Origin: Trujillonella humicola
Lineage (GTDB): Bacteria > Actinomycetota > Actinomycetes > Mycobacteriales > Geodermatophilaceae
DNA length: 64,000 bases
Direction of reading: 5' to 3'
Assembly: GCF_046233715.1 (NCBI RefSeq)
Contig: NZ_JBJNRJ010000001.1
Location: forward strand, 186,001-250,000
The notes beneath the pieces were generated by a model. The model made no database searches and had not been told where the DNA came from. It worked only from the letters and a program-made list of their open reading frames with translations. This document shows, piece after piece, positions 8,770 through 16,532 of this stretch. Within the stretch, counting starts at the first letter, position 1. Every line of letters begins with the position of its first letter. A program made the translations under genes and the position numbers.

Positions 8770-11700
8770 ATGGCCGTCGACGCGCCGGCCGCCGGCGACC
8801 TCCGCTCGCGCCTGGCGGCGCTGACCCTCGAGGACGAGCACCGCCTCGGCCGCCGGCTGGACGGCACCCGGCGCACCCGCGACGCCGAGGCGCGCGCCCG
8901 GCAGCGGGAGCGGATCGCCGCCGACGTCGTGGCCGCCGAGGAGCGGATCGCCCGCCGTCGCGGCGCCGTCCCGCCGGTCACCTACCCGGCCGAGCTGCCG
9001 GTCTCCGCCCGCCGCGACGACATCGCCGCGGCCCTGCGCGAGCACCAGGTGGTCGTCGTCGCCGGCGAGACCGGGTCCGGGAAGACCACCCAGCTCCCGA
9101 AGATCGCCCTCGAGCTCGGCCGGGGCGTGCGCGGCCGGATCGGGCACACCCAGCCCCGCCGGATCGCCGCCCGCACGGTGGCCGAGCGGATCGCGGAGGA
9201 GCTCGAGCGACCGCTGGGCGACGTGGTCGGCTGGAAGGTCCGGTTCACCGACCAGGTCTCGGACACCACGCTGGTCAAGGTCATGACCGACGGCGTGCTG
9301 CTCGCCGAGATCGCCCACGACCGGCTGCTGCGCCAGTACGACACGCTGATCATCGACGAGGCGCACGAGCGCAGCCTGAACATCGACTTCCTGCTGGGCT
9401 ACCTGGCCCGGATCCTGCCCCGCCGTCCCGACCTCAAGATCGTCATCACCTCGGCGACGATCGACGTCGAGCGGATCGCCGCGCACTTCACCGGCCTCGG
9501 TCCGACGGGGCGTCCTCCCCGCCGAAGTGGCCACTCCGGCGGGGAGGAGGGCGGCGGGGAGGACGGCCGCCGAAGTGGCCACTTCGGCGTCGAGGTGCCG
9601 GTCGTCGAGGTCAGCGGCCGCACCTACCCGGTCGAGGTCCGCTACCGGCCGGTGGTCGACCCCGACGATCCGGAGGCCGACCCCGACCGGGACCAGGTCA
9701 CCGCCATCGGCGACGCCGTCGAGGAGCTGGTGGCCGAGGGGCCGGGCGACGTCCTGGTGTTCCTCGCCGGCGAGCGGGAGATCCGCGACACCGCCGACGC
9801 GCTCACCGACCGCTTCCCCGGCGTCGAGATCCTGCCGCTCTACTCGCGGCTGTCCGCGGCCGACCAGCACAAGGTGTTCCAGCGGCACACCGGGCGGCGG
9901 GTCGTGCTGGCGACGAACGTCGCCGAGACCTCGCTGACCGTGCCGGGCATCCGCTACGTCGTCGACCCGGGGACGGCGCGCATCTCCCGGTACAGCGCGC
10001 GGACCAAGGTGCAGCGACTGCCGATCGAGCCGGTCAGCCAGGCCTCGGCGCGACAGCGGTCGGGCCGGTGCGGCCGCACGTCCGACGGCATCGCGATCCG
10101 GCTCTACACGCAGGACGACTTCGACGCCCGGCCCGAGTACACCGACCCGGAGATCCTGCGCACCAGCCTGGCCGCGGTGCTGCTGCAGATGGCCGCGCTC
10201 GACCTCGGTGCCGTCGAGGACTTCCCCTTCATCGACCCGCCGGACCGCCGCGCGGTCGCCGACGGCCTCGCCCTGCTCGAGGAGCTCGGTGCCCTCGACG
10301 GCCAGGGGAAGCTCACCCCCACCGGCCGCTCGCTCGCCGCGCTGCCGCTGGACCCCCGCCTCGCGCGCATGGTGGTCGAGGCCGACCGGCGCGGCGTGCT
10401 CGACGAGGTGCTGGTGATCGCCGCCGGCCTGACCATCCAGGACCCGCGCGAGCGCCCGGCCGAGCACCAGCAGGCCGCCGACCAGGCCCATGCCCGCTTC
10501 GCCGACGAGAACTCCGACTTCCTCGCGCTGCTCAACCTGTGGCGCCACCTCGAGGAGCAGCAGGACGCGCTGTCGGGCAGTGCCTTCCGCCGCACGGTCA
10601 AGCGCGAGTTCCTGCACTACCTGCGCATCCGTGAGTGGCAGGACCTCTACGGGCAGCTGCGCAGCACCGCCCGCCGGCTCGGCATGACACCGACCGGGCC
10701 GTCGACCGAGCCCGACGAGCGCTCGATCACCACCGCCCTGCTCGCCGGCCTGCTCTCCCAGATCGGCCTGCAGGTCGAGGAGGGCAGGCGCAAGGACGGC
10801 GACCGGCGCCGCGGCGGCCGCGAGTACCTGGGCGCCCGCAACGCCCGCTTCGTCATCGCGCCCGGCACCCCGCTGGCGAGGAAGCCCCCGCGCTGGGTGG
10901 TCGCCGCCGAGCTGGTGGAGACCAGCCGGCTGTTCGCCCGGACCGTCGCGCGCATCGACCCCGAGACGGTCGAGCAGCTCGCCGGCCACCTGGTCACGCG
11001 CGAGTACTCGGAGCCGCGGTGGGACGCCAAGCGGGGCTCCGTCGTCGCCACCGAGCGGGTGACGCTCTACGGGCTGCCGCTCGTGGTGGGCCGGCGGGTG
11101 CAGTACGGCTCGATCGACCCGGTCGTCTCCCGCGAGCTGTTCGTCCGGCACGCGCTGGTGCAGGGCGAGTGGACCACCCACCACCGCTTCTGGGTCGAGA
11201 ACCAGCGGGCGCTGGAGCGGGTCGCCGAGCTCGAGGAGCGCGCCCGCCGCCGTGACATCCGGGTCGACGACGAGACGCTGTTCGAGCTCTACGACGCCCG
11301 CGTGCCGGCCGACGTCGTCTCCACCCGGCACTTCGACCGGTGGTGGAAGGAGGCCCGGCGGCGCACGCCGGACCTGATGACCCTCACCGTCGAGGAGCTC
11401 ACCGACGCCGCGGCGGCGGGTCAGGTCCGCGAGGAGGACTTCCCCGACGCCGTCCCGCTGACGCAGGGGCTCACCCTCCCGCTGTCGTACGCCTTCTCGC
11501 CCGGGGCGCCGGAGGACGGCGTGACCGTCGCCGTCCCGCTGGCCGTGCTCGACGCCGTCGCCGAGCGGACGGCGGGCAGCTCGCTGGCCTTCACCGTGCC
11601 GGGGCTGCGGGAGGAGCTGGTGACCGCGCTGCTGCGCACCCTGCCCAAGCAGACCCGCCGTGCGCTGGTGCCCATCCCCGACCGGGTGCGGGAGGTGCTG

Positions 11701-12813
11701 CCGCGGATCGAGCCGACCGAGCCGCTGCTGCCGGCGCTGGAGCGCGAGCTCCGCCGGGCCGCGGCCGTCGTGGTCCCGCCGGACGCCTGGGCGCCCGAGC
11801 AGGTGCCGGGCCACCTGCGGGCCACCTTCCGGGTGGTCGACGACCGCGACCGCACCCTGGCCCAGGGCAAGGACCTGCACGCCCTGCGCGCCGAGGTGGC
11901 ACCCCAGGCCCGGGCCAGCCTGGCGCGCGCCGCCGCCGACCTCGAGCGCACGGGGCTGACCGCGTGGACGATCGGCGACCTGCCGCGCAGCGTCGAGGTC
12001 GACCGCGGCGGGCACGTCGTCCCCGCGTTCCCCGCGGTGGTCGACGAGGGGGAGACCGCCGGCGTCCGCGTGGTGGCCTCCGAGGCCGAGGCGGCCCGCC
12101 TGCACCGGCGCGGCGTCCGCCGGCTGCTGGTCCTGGCCGCCGGGTCCCCCGCCCGGCAGGTCGCCAAGGGGCTGGGCCCGCGGTCGCGCCTGGCGCTGCA
12201 GTTCAACCCCGACGGCGAGATCCCCGACCTGGTCGCCGACTGCGTGGACGCCGCCGCCGACGAGCTGGTCACCGCGGCCGGCGGCCCGCCGCGCGAGGCG
12301 GCCGCGTTCGCCGCGCTGGTGGAGACCGCCCGCGCGCAGCTGGCGCCGCTGACGAAGGACACCGTGACCCGGGTCGAGGCGGTGCTGACCCAGGCCCGCG
12401 AGGTCGCCGTCGCGATCGGCGCCGCGCCGGGCCGCCGGGTGCCCGACGCCGCCGTCGCCGACCTGCGCCGGCAGATGGCCGGGCTGCTGCACCGGGGCTT
12501 CGTCGCGGCGACCGGCCGCCGCCGGCTGCCCGACGTCGTCCGCTACCTCACGGGCATGGCGCTCCGGCTGGAGAAGCTGCCGGCCAACGCCGCCCGCGAC
12601 GCGCTGTGGATGCAGCAGGTGGAGGCGGTGACGGCCGAGTACGAGCAGCTGCGCCGGAAGGTCCCGCCCAGCGGTGCGCCCGACGACCCGGTCACGGCGG
12701 TCCGCTGGATGGTCGAGGAGCTGCGGGTGGCGCTGTTCGCGCAGCAGCTGGGCACGCCGCGGGCGGTGTCGGAGCAGCGCATCTACAAGGCGATCGACCG
12801 CATCTCGGCCTGA
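8770..12813 (+). CDS. hrpA: ATP-dependent RNA helicase HrpA
   Basis: A 1347-residue DEAH-box helicase, the usual length for HrpA. Motif I GETGSGKTT is at residues 99-107, motif II DEAH at 196-199, motif III SAT follows (VITSATID), then TNVAETSLTVPGIRYVVD and motif VI QRSGRCGR from residue 429. The HA2/OB region and a C-terminal DUF3418 domain follow. HrpA uses ATP to remodel RNA, for example mRNA processing or ribosome rescue. ATG 8770 is supported by GAGAGGAG upstream. Residues about 245-273, between the two RecA domains, are an insertion encoded by two copies of a palindromic repeat, absent from what I know of the family. Long antisense frames over this gene are shadows. Confidence 0.95.
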   Translation: MAVDAPAAGDLRSRLAALTLEDEHRLGRRLDGTRRTRDAEARARQRERIAADVVAAEERIARRRGAVPPVTYPAELPVSARRDDIAAALREHQVVVVAGETGSGKTTQLPKIALELGRGVRGRIGHTQPRRIAARTVAERIAEELERPLGDVVGWKVRFTDQVSDTTLVKVMTDGVLLAEIAHDRLLRQYDTLIIDEAHERSLNIDFLLGYLARILPRRPDLKIVITSATIDVERIAAHFTGLGPTGRPPRRSGHSGGEEGGGEDGRRSGHFGVEVPVVEVSGRTYPVEVRYRPVVDPDDPEADPDRDQVTAIGDAVEELVAEGPGDVLVFLAGEREIRDTADALTDRFPGVEILPLYSRLSAADQHKVFQRHTGRRVVLATNVAETSLTVPGIRYVVDPGTARISRYSARTKVQRLPIEPVSQASARQRSGRCGRTSDGIAIRLYTQDDFDARPEYTDPEILRTSLAAVLLQMAALDLGAVEDFPFIDPPDRRAVADGLALLEELGALDGQGKLTPTGRSLAALPLDPRLARMVVEADRRGVLDEVLVIAAGLTIQDPRERPAEHQQAADQAHARFADENSDFLALLNLWRHLEEQQDALSGSAFRRTVKREFLHYLRIREWQDLYGQLRSTARRLGMTPTGPSTEPDERSITTALLAGLLSQIGLQVEEGRRKDGDRRRGGREYLGARNARFVIAPGTPLARKPPRWVVAAELVETSRLFARTVARIDPETVEQLAGHLVTREYSEPRWDAKRGSVVATERVTLYGLPLVVGRRVQYGSIDPVVSRELFVRHALVQGEWTTHHRFWVENQRALERVAELEERARRRDIRVDDETLFELYDARVPADVVSTRHFDRWWKEARRRTPDLMTLTVEELTDAAAAGQVREEDFPDAVPLTQGLTLPLSYAFSPGAPEDGVTVAVPLAVLDAVAERTAGSSLAFTVPGLREELVTALLRTLPKQTRRALVPIPDRVREVLPRIEPTEPLLPALERELRRAAAVVVPPDAWAPEQVPGHLRATFRVVDDRDRTLAQGKDLHALRAEVAPQARASLARAAADLERTGLTAWTIGDLPRSVEVDRGGHVVPAFPAVVDEGETAGVRVVASEAEAARLHRRGVRRLLVLAAGSPARQVAKGLGPRSRLALQFNPDGEIPDLVADCVDAAADELVTAAGGPPREAAAFAALVETARAQLAPLTKDTVTRVEAVLTQAREVAVAIGAAPGRRVPDAAVADLRRQMAGLLHRGFVAATGRRRLPDVVRYLTGMALRLEKLPANAARDALWMQQVEAVTAEYEQLRRKVPPSGAPDDPVTAVRWMVEELRVALFAQQLGTPRAVSEQRIYKAIDRISA
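9520..9589. repeat. Two copies of a 22-bp palindrome inserted in hrpA
   Basis: Copy B at 9568-9589 is the perfect palindrome with half-site CGCCGAAGTGG. Copy A at 9520-9541 differs by one base. They flank a G-rich spacer and are read in frame as RRSGHSGG and RRSGHFG. Perfect copies occur again at 53167-53188 and 53211-53232, so this is an interspersed element, not a local accident. Confidence 0.85.
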
Positions 12814-12859
12814 AGGAGGCCCCCTCGCCCCCGACCCTCGCTCCGCTCGGGCCGGGCCC

Positions 12860-13948
12860 CTACGAGGGAGCCGGACGGGTGGTCGAGCGGACGACGACGC
12901 GCCAGCCCGGCTCGCCCTCCGGCGGGGTCCCGCCGAGCACCAGCCGGGCGCACCGGGCGCCCTGCTCGCGCAGCGACTGGGCGACGGTGGTCAGCCCGGC
13001 CGCCTCCGCCGCGTCGCCGTCGTCCCAGCCGGTGACGGCGACGGCGTGCGGAACGGCGAGCCCCGCCGCGGTCACGGCGCGCAGGGCGCCCAGGGCCAGC
13101 TCGTCGCTCATCGCGGCGACCGCGTCCGGCGGCTCGTCGCCGGCCAGGAGCTCGGCGGTGAGGTCCTCGCCCTGCCCGCTGTCGTTGACCGGGCACACCG
13201 CCAGGCGCAGCGCCGCCGGGGGCCGGCCGGCCTGCGCCCACGCGTCCCGGAAGCCCTCCCAGCGGTGCCGGGTCACCGGAAAGCCCACCTCGCCGACGTC
13301 CGGCCCCCTCAGCACCCGGCGCGCGCGGGCGCGGTCGAGCGGAAAGCCCAGGACCACCGGCCGCTGCGCGCCGGCGAAGGCCAGCGCGCCGACCGCCGCG
13401 GCGGCGGACCGGTCGTCGATGGCCACCACCGGCAGGCCGCGGTGCGCGGGGCCGGCGTGGACGACGGCGGGCAGGCCGCGGTCGGCGACGGCGTCGAGGA
13501 CGGGATCGTCGTCGCTGGTGGTCCAGACGACGAGCCCGTCGACGACGGCCTCGGCGACGCGCTCGACGTCCGTCCCGCCGCCCGTCACCGGCAGCAGCGT
13601 CAGACCGACCCCCTCGGCGACGCACACGTCGGCGACCCCGGCGAGGAAGCGCGCCGCCTGCGGGTCGTCGAAGGCGTAGCTCAGCCGCTCGCCGAGGACG
13701 ACGCCCAGCGACCCGACCCGCCCGCGGCGCAGCGAGCGGGCGGTCGGATCGGGGCCGGGGTAGCCCAGGTCGCGGGCCGCCGCCCGCACCCGCTCGACCG
13801 TCCCGGCCGCCACCCGGGCGGGGCGCGAGTACACGTAGGAGACCGTCATCGGCGACACCCCGGCCGCGCGCGCCACCTGGCGCATGGTCGGTCGCGCCGC
13901 CGGCGCCGCCCCCGGCTCAGGTGCGGACCGGGGCCCTGGCGGTGGCAC
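12860..13948 (-). CDS. LacI-family transcriptional regulator
   Basis: A 362-residue repressor. The N-terminal HTH is at residues about 22-65 (MRQVARAAGVSPMTVSYVYS, with the hinge-side RVRAAARDLGY), followed by the periplasmic-binding-like sensor domain (GSLGVVLGE, DGLVVWTT, AMSDELALGALRAV, VTGWDDGDAA). Start GTG 13948 is preferred to the internal ATG 13885 because TACAGT lies 6 nt upstream on the minus strand, giving a leaderless transcript. It is divergent from an MFS gene over a shared promoter containing a LacI-type palindrome, so it probably represses both genes. The ligand, likely a sugar or related compound, cannot be read. Confidence 0.9.
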   Translation of the reverse strand: MPPPGPRSAPEPGAAPAARPTMRQVARAAGVSPMTVSYVYSRPARVAAGTVERVRAAARDLGYPGPDPTARSLRRGRVGSLGVVLGERLSYAFDDPQAARFLAGVADVCVAEGVGLTLLPVTGGGTDVERVAEAVVDGLVVWTTSDDDPVLDAVADRGLPAVVHAGPAHRGLPVVAIDDRSAAAAVGALAFAGAQRPVVLGFPLDRARARRVLRGPDVGEVGFPVTRHRWEGFRDAWAQAGRPPAALRLAVCPVNDSGQGEDLTAELLAGDEPPDAVAAMSDELALGALRAVTAAGLAVPHAVAVTGWDDGDAAEAAGLTTVAQSLREQGARCARLVLGGTPPEGEPGWRVVVRSTTRPAPS

Positions 13949-13951
13949 TCC

Positions 13952-13978
13952 TACACTGTAGCTGTGTATCGATACACA
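13952..13978. promoter_or_regulatory. Symmetric divergent promoter with LacI operator
   Basis: TACACTGTA (13952-13960) contains overlapping -10 hexamers: TACACT for the plus strand and TACAGT for the minus strand. Each is followed after exactly 6 nt by a GTG start (13964 and 13948). The perfect 16-bp palindrome TGTGTATCGATACACA (13963-13978), with the central CG typical of LacI operators, covers the plus-strand start site and lies just upstream of the minus-strand -10. Repressor binding here would block both genes. Confidence 0.75.
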
Positions 13979-15214
13979 TCCGCGGCGCCCACGGCGGCGT
14001 TCCGCCGGGACGGCCCGACCGTGGTGTCCTACGCGGCGCTCGCGTGCTTCACCTTCTGGCTGTACGCCTTCGGCCCGGTCCTGTCCCTCCTGCGCGCCGA
14101 GCGCGGGTTCTCCTACACGGTCCTGGGACTGCACACCGCGGCGTGGTCGGCCGGCACGATCGTCGTCGGCCTGCTGTTCCCGGCGGCCGCCCGGCGGCTG
14201 TCGCGCGGCGCGCTGCTCTGGTCCTCGGCCGCGCTGGCCTCGGCCGGGGCCGTGCTCGTGGTGGCCAGCGGCGGGCCGGGGGCCACCCTCGGCGGGGCCG
14301 GCGCCCTCGGCCTGGGCGGCACGGCGCTGGTCGCCGTCGTCCAGGCCGTCCTGTCCGACCGGCACGGTCCGCGGCGGGAGCGGGCGCTGACCGAGGCCAA
14401 CATCGGCGCGGCCGCGTGTGCGGTGATCGCGCCGCTGGGGCTCGGAGCGCTCGCCGCCGGGCCCCTCGGCTGGCGCGCCGCCTACCTGCTGCCGGTCCTG
14501 GGGCTGGCGGGGCTGGCGCTGCGCGCCCGGCGCACGCCGCTGCCGGCCCCCGTGCGGCCGGCGGGACGGGCGGGCGCCGGCCGGCGGCTGCCGGCGGCCG
14601 GCTCGCTGCTCGCCGGACTGGTCGCGGGCAGCATGGCGGTCGAGTTCTGCCTGGTCTACTTCGGCGCCGAGCAGCTCCGGACGCTCGGGCTGTCGGCGCC
14701 GGCCGCGGCCACCGCGATGAGCGGCCACTACCTCGGACTGCTGGCCGGCCGGATCGCCGGTGCGGCGGCGACCCGGCGTCCCGGCCGGACCGTCCCCCTG
14801 CTGCACGGCTCCCTCGTGCTCACCACCGGTGGCTTCCTGCTGTTCTGGCTGAGCGCCTCGCCGGCCGGAGCGGTGGCCGGGCTCGCGCTGGCCGGGGTGG
14901 GGGTCGCCAACCTCTACCCGCTGGCCCTCGCGCTGGCCCTGGGTGCGGCCCCGGGGGACGAGGACCGGGTCAACGCGCGCACCCAGCTCGTCGGCGGGCT
15001 GCTCGTGCTCGTCGCCCCCGTCGTGCTCGGCGGGCTCGCCGACCGGGCCGGCCTGACCGCCGCCTTCTCCGTTGAGCTGCTGCTCCTGGCGCTCTGCCTG
15101 GCGCTCCTGGTGGCCGGCACCCGCCGCTGCGATCGCCGGGCCGGCGACGGTCAGTCGATCGCCGGAGCGGCGTCGTCGTCGGGGCGGTCGCGCAGCAGCG
15201 CGGAGATCCGCTGA
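13964..15214 (+). CDS. MFS transporter divergent from LacI regulator
   Basis: A 416-residue protein with about 12 hydrophobic segments beginning at SYAALACFTFWLYAFGPVLSLL. The overall layout is that of a major facilitator, although motif A is degenerate. GTG 13964 is chosen because TACACT ends 7 nt before it and no Shine-Dalgarno is present, which indicates a leaderless transcript; GTG 14021-14026 is an alternative. The shared operator with the LacI gene implies induction by the compound carried. Its last 64 nt overlap the convergent HTH gene, which is unusual and could produce antisense interference. Confidence 0.75.
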   Translation: MYRYTSAAPTAAFRRDGPTVVSYAALACFTFWLYAFGPVLSLLRAERGFSYTVLGLHTAAWSAGTIVVGLLFPAAARRLSRGALLWSSAALASAGAVLVVASGGPGATLGGAGALGLGGTALVAVVQAVLSDRHGPRRERALTEANIGAAACAVIAPLGLGALAAGPLGWRAAYLLPVLGLAGLALRARRTPLPAPVRPAGRAGAGRRLPAAGSLLAGLVAGSMAVEFCLVYFGAEQLRTLGLSAPAAATAMSGHYLGLLAGRIAGAAATRRPGRTVPLLHGSLVLTTGGFLLFWLSASPAGAVAGLALAGVGVANLYPLALALALGAAPGDEDRVNARTQLVGGLLVLVAPVVLGGLADRAGLTAAFSVELLLLALCLALLVAGTRRCDRRAGDGQSIAGAASSSGRSRSSAEIR

Positions 15215-15531
15215 CGGGTGACGCCGAACAGCGAGGCGATCCGGTTGATGCTCACCGATTCCCCGTGCAGCGCCCGGGCCTGCTCCCGGCGCCAGGCGCT
15301 GCCGGCCGTCGCCAGCGTCGCGAGGACCGTGCTGATCCGCTCGACCACCAGCGGGCGGGGCTCCGCGGTCACGATGTCGAGCCAGGGGCGGCCGGTCTCC
15401 CGCTGCTCGACCAGGCGCTGCGCCCGTTCGCGCGCGGATCCCAGCTCGTCGGAGCACGTGTCCAGCGCGGCCACGAGGGCGCGCAGCGCCGCCAGGGCCG
15501 GCTCGTCCCCGCCACGGGTGTCCGACGCCAC
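15151..15531 (-). CDS. Small HTH DNA-binding protein (126 aa)
   Basis: The GTG start at 15531 follows a GGAGGA site. The N-terminal 75 residues are helical and charged (LGSARERAQRLVEQRETGRPW). The C-terminus holds a Fis/homeodomain-like helix-turn-helix, SINRIASLFGVTRQRISALLRD, at about residues 92-113. Family members I recall are conserved in actinobacteria but uncharacterised. The neighbour transcribed in the opposite direction is an anti-sigma-type ATPase, and the 220 bp between them are full of TGCAA-type boxes, so autoregulation is plausible. It overlaps the 3' end of the MFS gene by 64 nt. Confidence 0.75.
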   Translation of the reverse strand: MASDTRGGDEPALAALRALVAALDTCSDELGSARERAQRLVEQRETGRPWLDIVTAEPRPLVVERISTVLATLATAGSAWRREQARALHGESVSINRIASLFGVTRQRISALLRDRPDDDAAPAID

Positions 15532-15583
15532 CTGTCCTCCGCTCGCCCGCCCGCCGCATCCCGACGGATCGATGGCCCACTAT

Positions 15584-15654
15584 GCATCTGAACCCCCCTT
15601 GCATGCAACGGGTGTGACGTGCAATGCCAGTGACGTGCAAGGGGGGTTGCGTCA
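15584..15654. promoter_or_regulatory. TGCAA-box cluster and 13-bp inverted repeat
   Basis: Within the 223-bp gap between two divergent genes, 13-bp arms AACCCCCCTTGCA (15591-15603) and its complement (15636-15648) bracket a palindrome TTGCATGCAA (15599-15608) and two direct copies of GTGACGTGCAA (15614-15624, 15630-15640), spaced 16 bp apart. This looks like a multi-site operator, most simply for the adjacent HTH protein. Confidence 0.5.
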
Positions 15655-15754
15655 CTCGTTCCGGCGTGCTTCGGTAGCGCACAACGGGATGCTGCGCCTG
15701 TGCCCGACGTGGCGCGCCGTCCCGACCTCGTCAGCACCACCCCGGAGGCCGGCC

Positions 15755-16144
15755 GTGTCCACCCTGCGCGCGAGCGTCGATCTGCTCCCCGTCGCGCGCA
15801 GCGTGCCGGTGGCCCGTCACGTGGTCGTGGACCTGCTGCGGGCCTGGCGCGCGCCGCACGACCACGACGACGCGGCCCTGCTGGTGACCGAGCTGGTCGC
15901 GAACGTCGTGGACCACGTCGGTGGCGACAGCGTGTTCACGCTGGAGGTGACTCTCGCCGACGACTGGCTGCGGATCGGTGTCGTCGACGGATCCGGTGTC
16001 CGCCCCGTCATCCGGGAGCTGGACACGGGCCACCCGCGGGGACGCGGCATGCGGCTGGTGGCCGCGATCGCCGACCAGTGGGGAGCCGAGGACCACCGCG
16101 GCGGCAAGCGGGTCTGGTTCGAGCTGCGCCCACCGGGCCTGTGA
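15755..16144 (+). CDS. HATPase_c_2 protein, RsbW-like anti-sigma/ATP-binding
   Basis: A 129-residue protein from GTG 15755 with GGAGG 7 nt upstream. It is a stand-alone GHKL ATPase domain: N-box LLVTELVANVVDHV (about residues 41-54), G1-box-like GVVDGSG and G2-box GRGMRLVAAIADQWG. Actinobacterial proteins of this size act as anti-sigma factor kinases or as regulators whose partner is not known. No anti-anti-sigma or sigma gene is next to it here, so the target is open. The neighbouring HTH gene is divergent. Confidence 0.82.
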   Translation: MSTLRASVDLLPVARSVPVARHVVVDLLRAWRAPHDHDDAALLVTELVANVVDHVGGDSVFTLEVTLADDWLRIGVVDGSGVRPVIRELDTGHPRGRGMRLVAAIADQWGAEDHRGGKRVWFELRPPGL

Positions 16145-16228
16145 CTCCGTGCGCCCGGGGTTTGACCCCGCCGGTCGCCGGGGAGGGCCGCAGGGACGAT
16201 CCGTCCCCGCAGTCGAAGGAGATGCGCG

Positions 16229-16393
16229 ATGACCGAGCCCGGGACCCACAGCGCCGGTGAGGGCCTGTCCGACGAGGAGATGGTGGAGACCGTCGCCGGC
16301 CAGACCGACAGCGCCTCCGAGCACGCCGACAACGCCGGCAAGGACTGGTCCGGCAAGGACCTCGACGCCCCGGCTCCGACCGACCAGGGCTGA
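16229..16393 (+). CDS. Small acidic protein (54 aa), unknown
   Basis: ATG 16229 lies 7 nt after AAGGAG and opens a 54-residue frame rich in Glu, Asp, Ser and Gly, with EGLSDEEMVETVAGQTDSAS and NAGKDWSGKDLD. It has no Cys, no hydrophobic stretch and is probably disordered and soluble. A good ribosome-binding site and a strong terminator right behind the stop argue that it is expressed as its own unit. I do not recognise a family. Confidence 0.6.
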   Translation: MTEPGTHSAGEGLSDEEMVETVAGQTDSASEHADNAGKDWSGKDLDAPAPTDQG

Positions 16394-16399
16394 GCCCCC

Positions 16400-16426
16400 G
16401 CGCCGCCCGGGAGGCCCGGGCGGCGC
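16400..16426. terminator. Hairpin terminator after the small acidic gene
   Basis: A perfect 12-bp stem (GCGCCGCCCGGG and its complement) closes on a 3-nt loop, 6 nt after the stop codon at 16391-16393. The following 55 bp are imperfect repeats of CCGGGCGG without a clear role. Confidence 0.7.
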
Positions 16427-16532
16427 CGGGCCGGGCGGTGCACACCCGGGCGGTGCCGGGCCGGGCGCTCGGCCGGGCGCCCGGCGCTGACAGACTGCGG
16501 CGGACGACGACGTCCCCCGCAGAGAGGCGCCC

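Noticed and set aside
9520..9589. Repeat pair in hrpA as an insertion-sequence remnant
   Set aside because: No terminal inverted repeat with transposase remains and no target duplication was seen; a REP-like small palindrome is the simpler view.
8524..12492. A 1322-codon open frame on the minus strand across hrpA
   Set aside because: Composition is random-like (long Gly/Arg/Gln/Asp/Pro runs), it has no domain and it is antisense to clear HrpA motifs. Long shadow frames are expected at this GC content.
16427..16485. Repeated CCGGGCGG units after the small acidic gene
   Set aside because: They are irregular and fit low-complexity GC-rich sequence beside a terminator.
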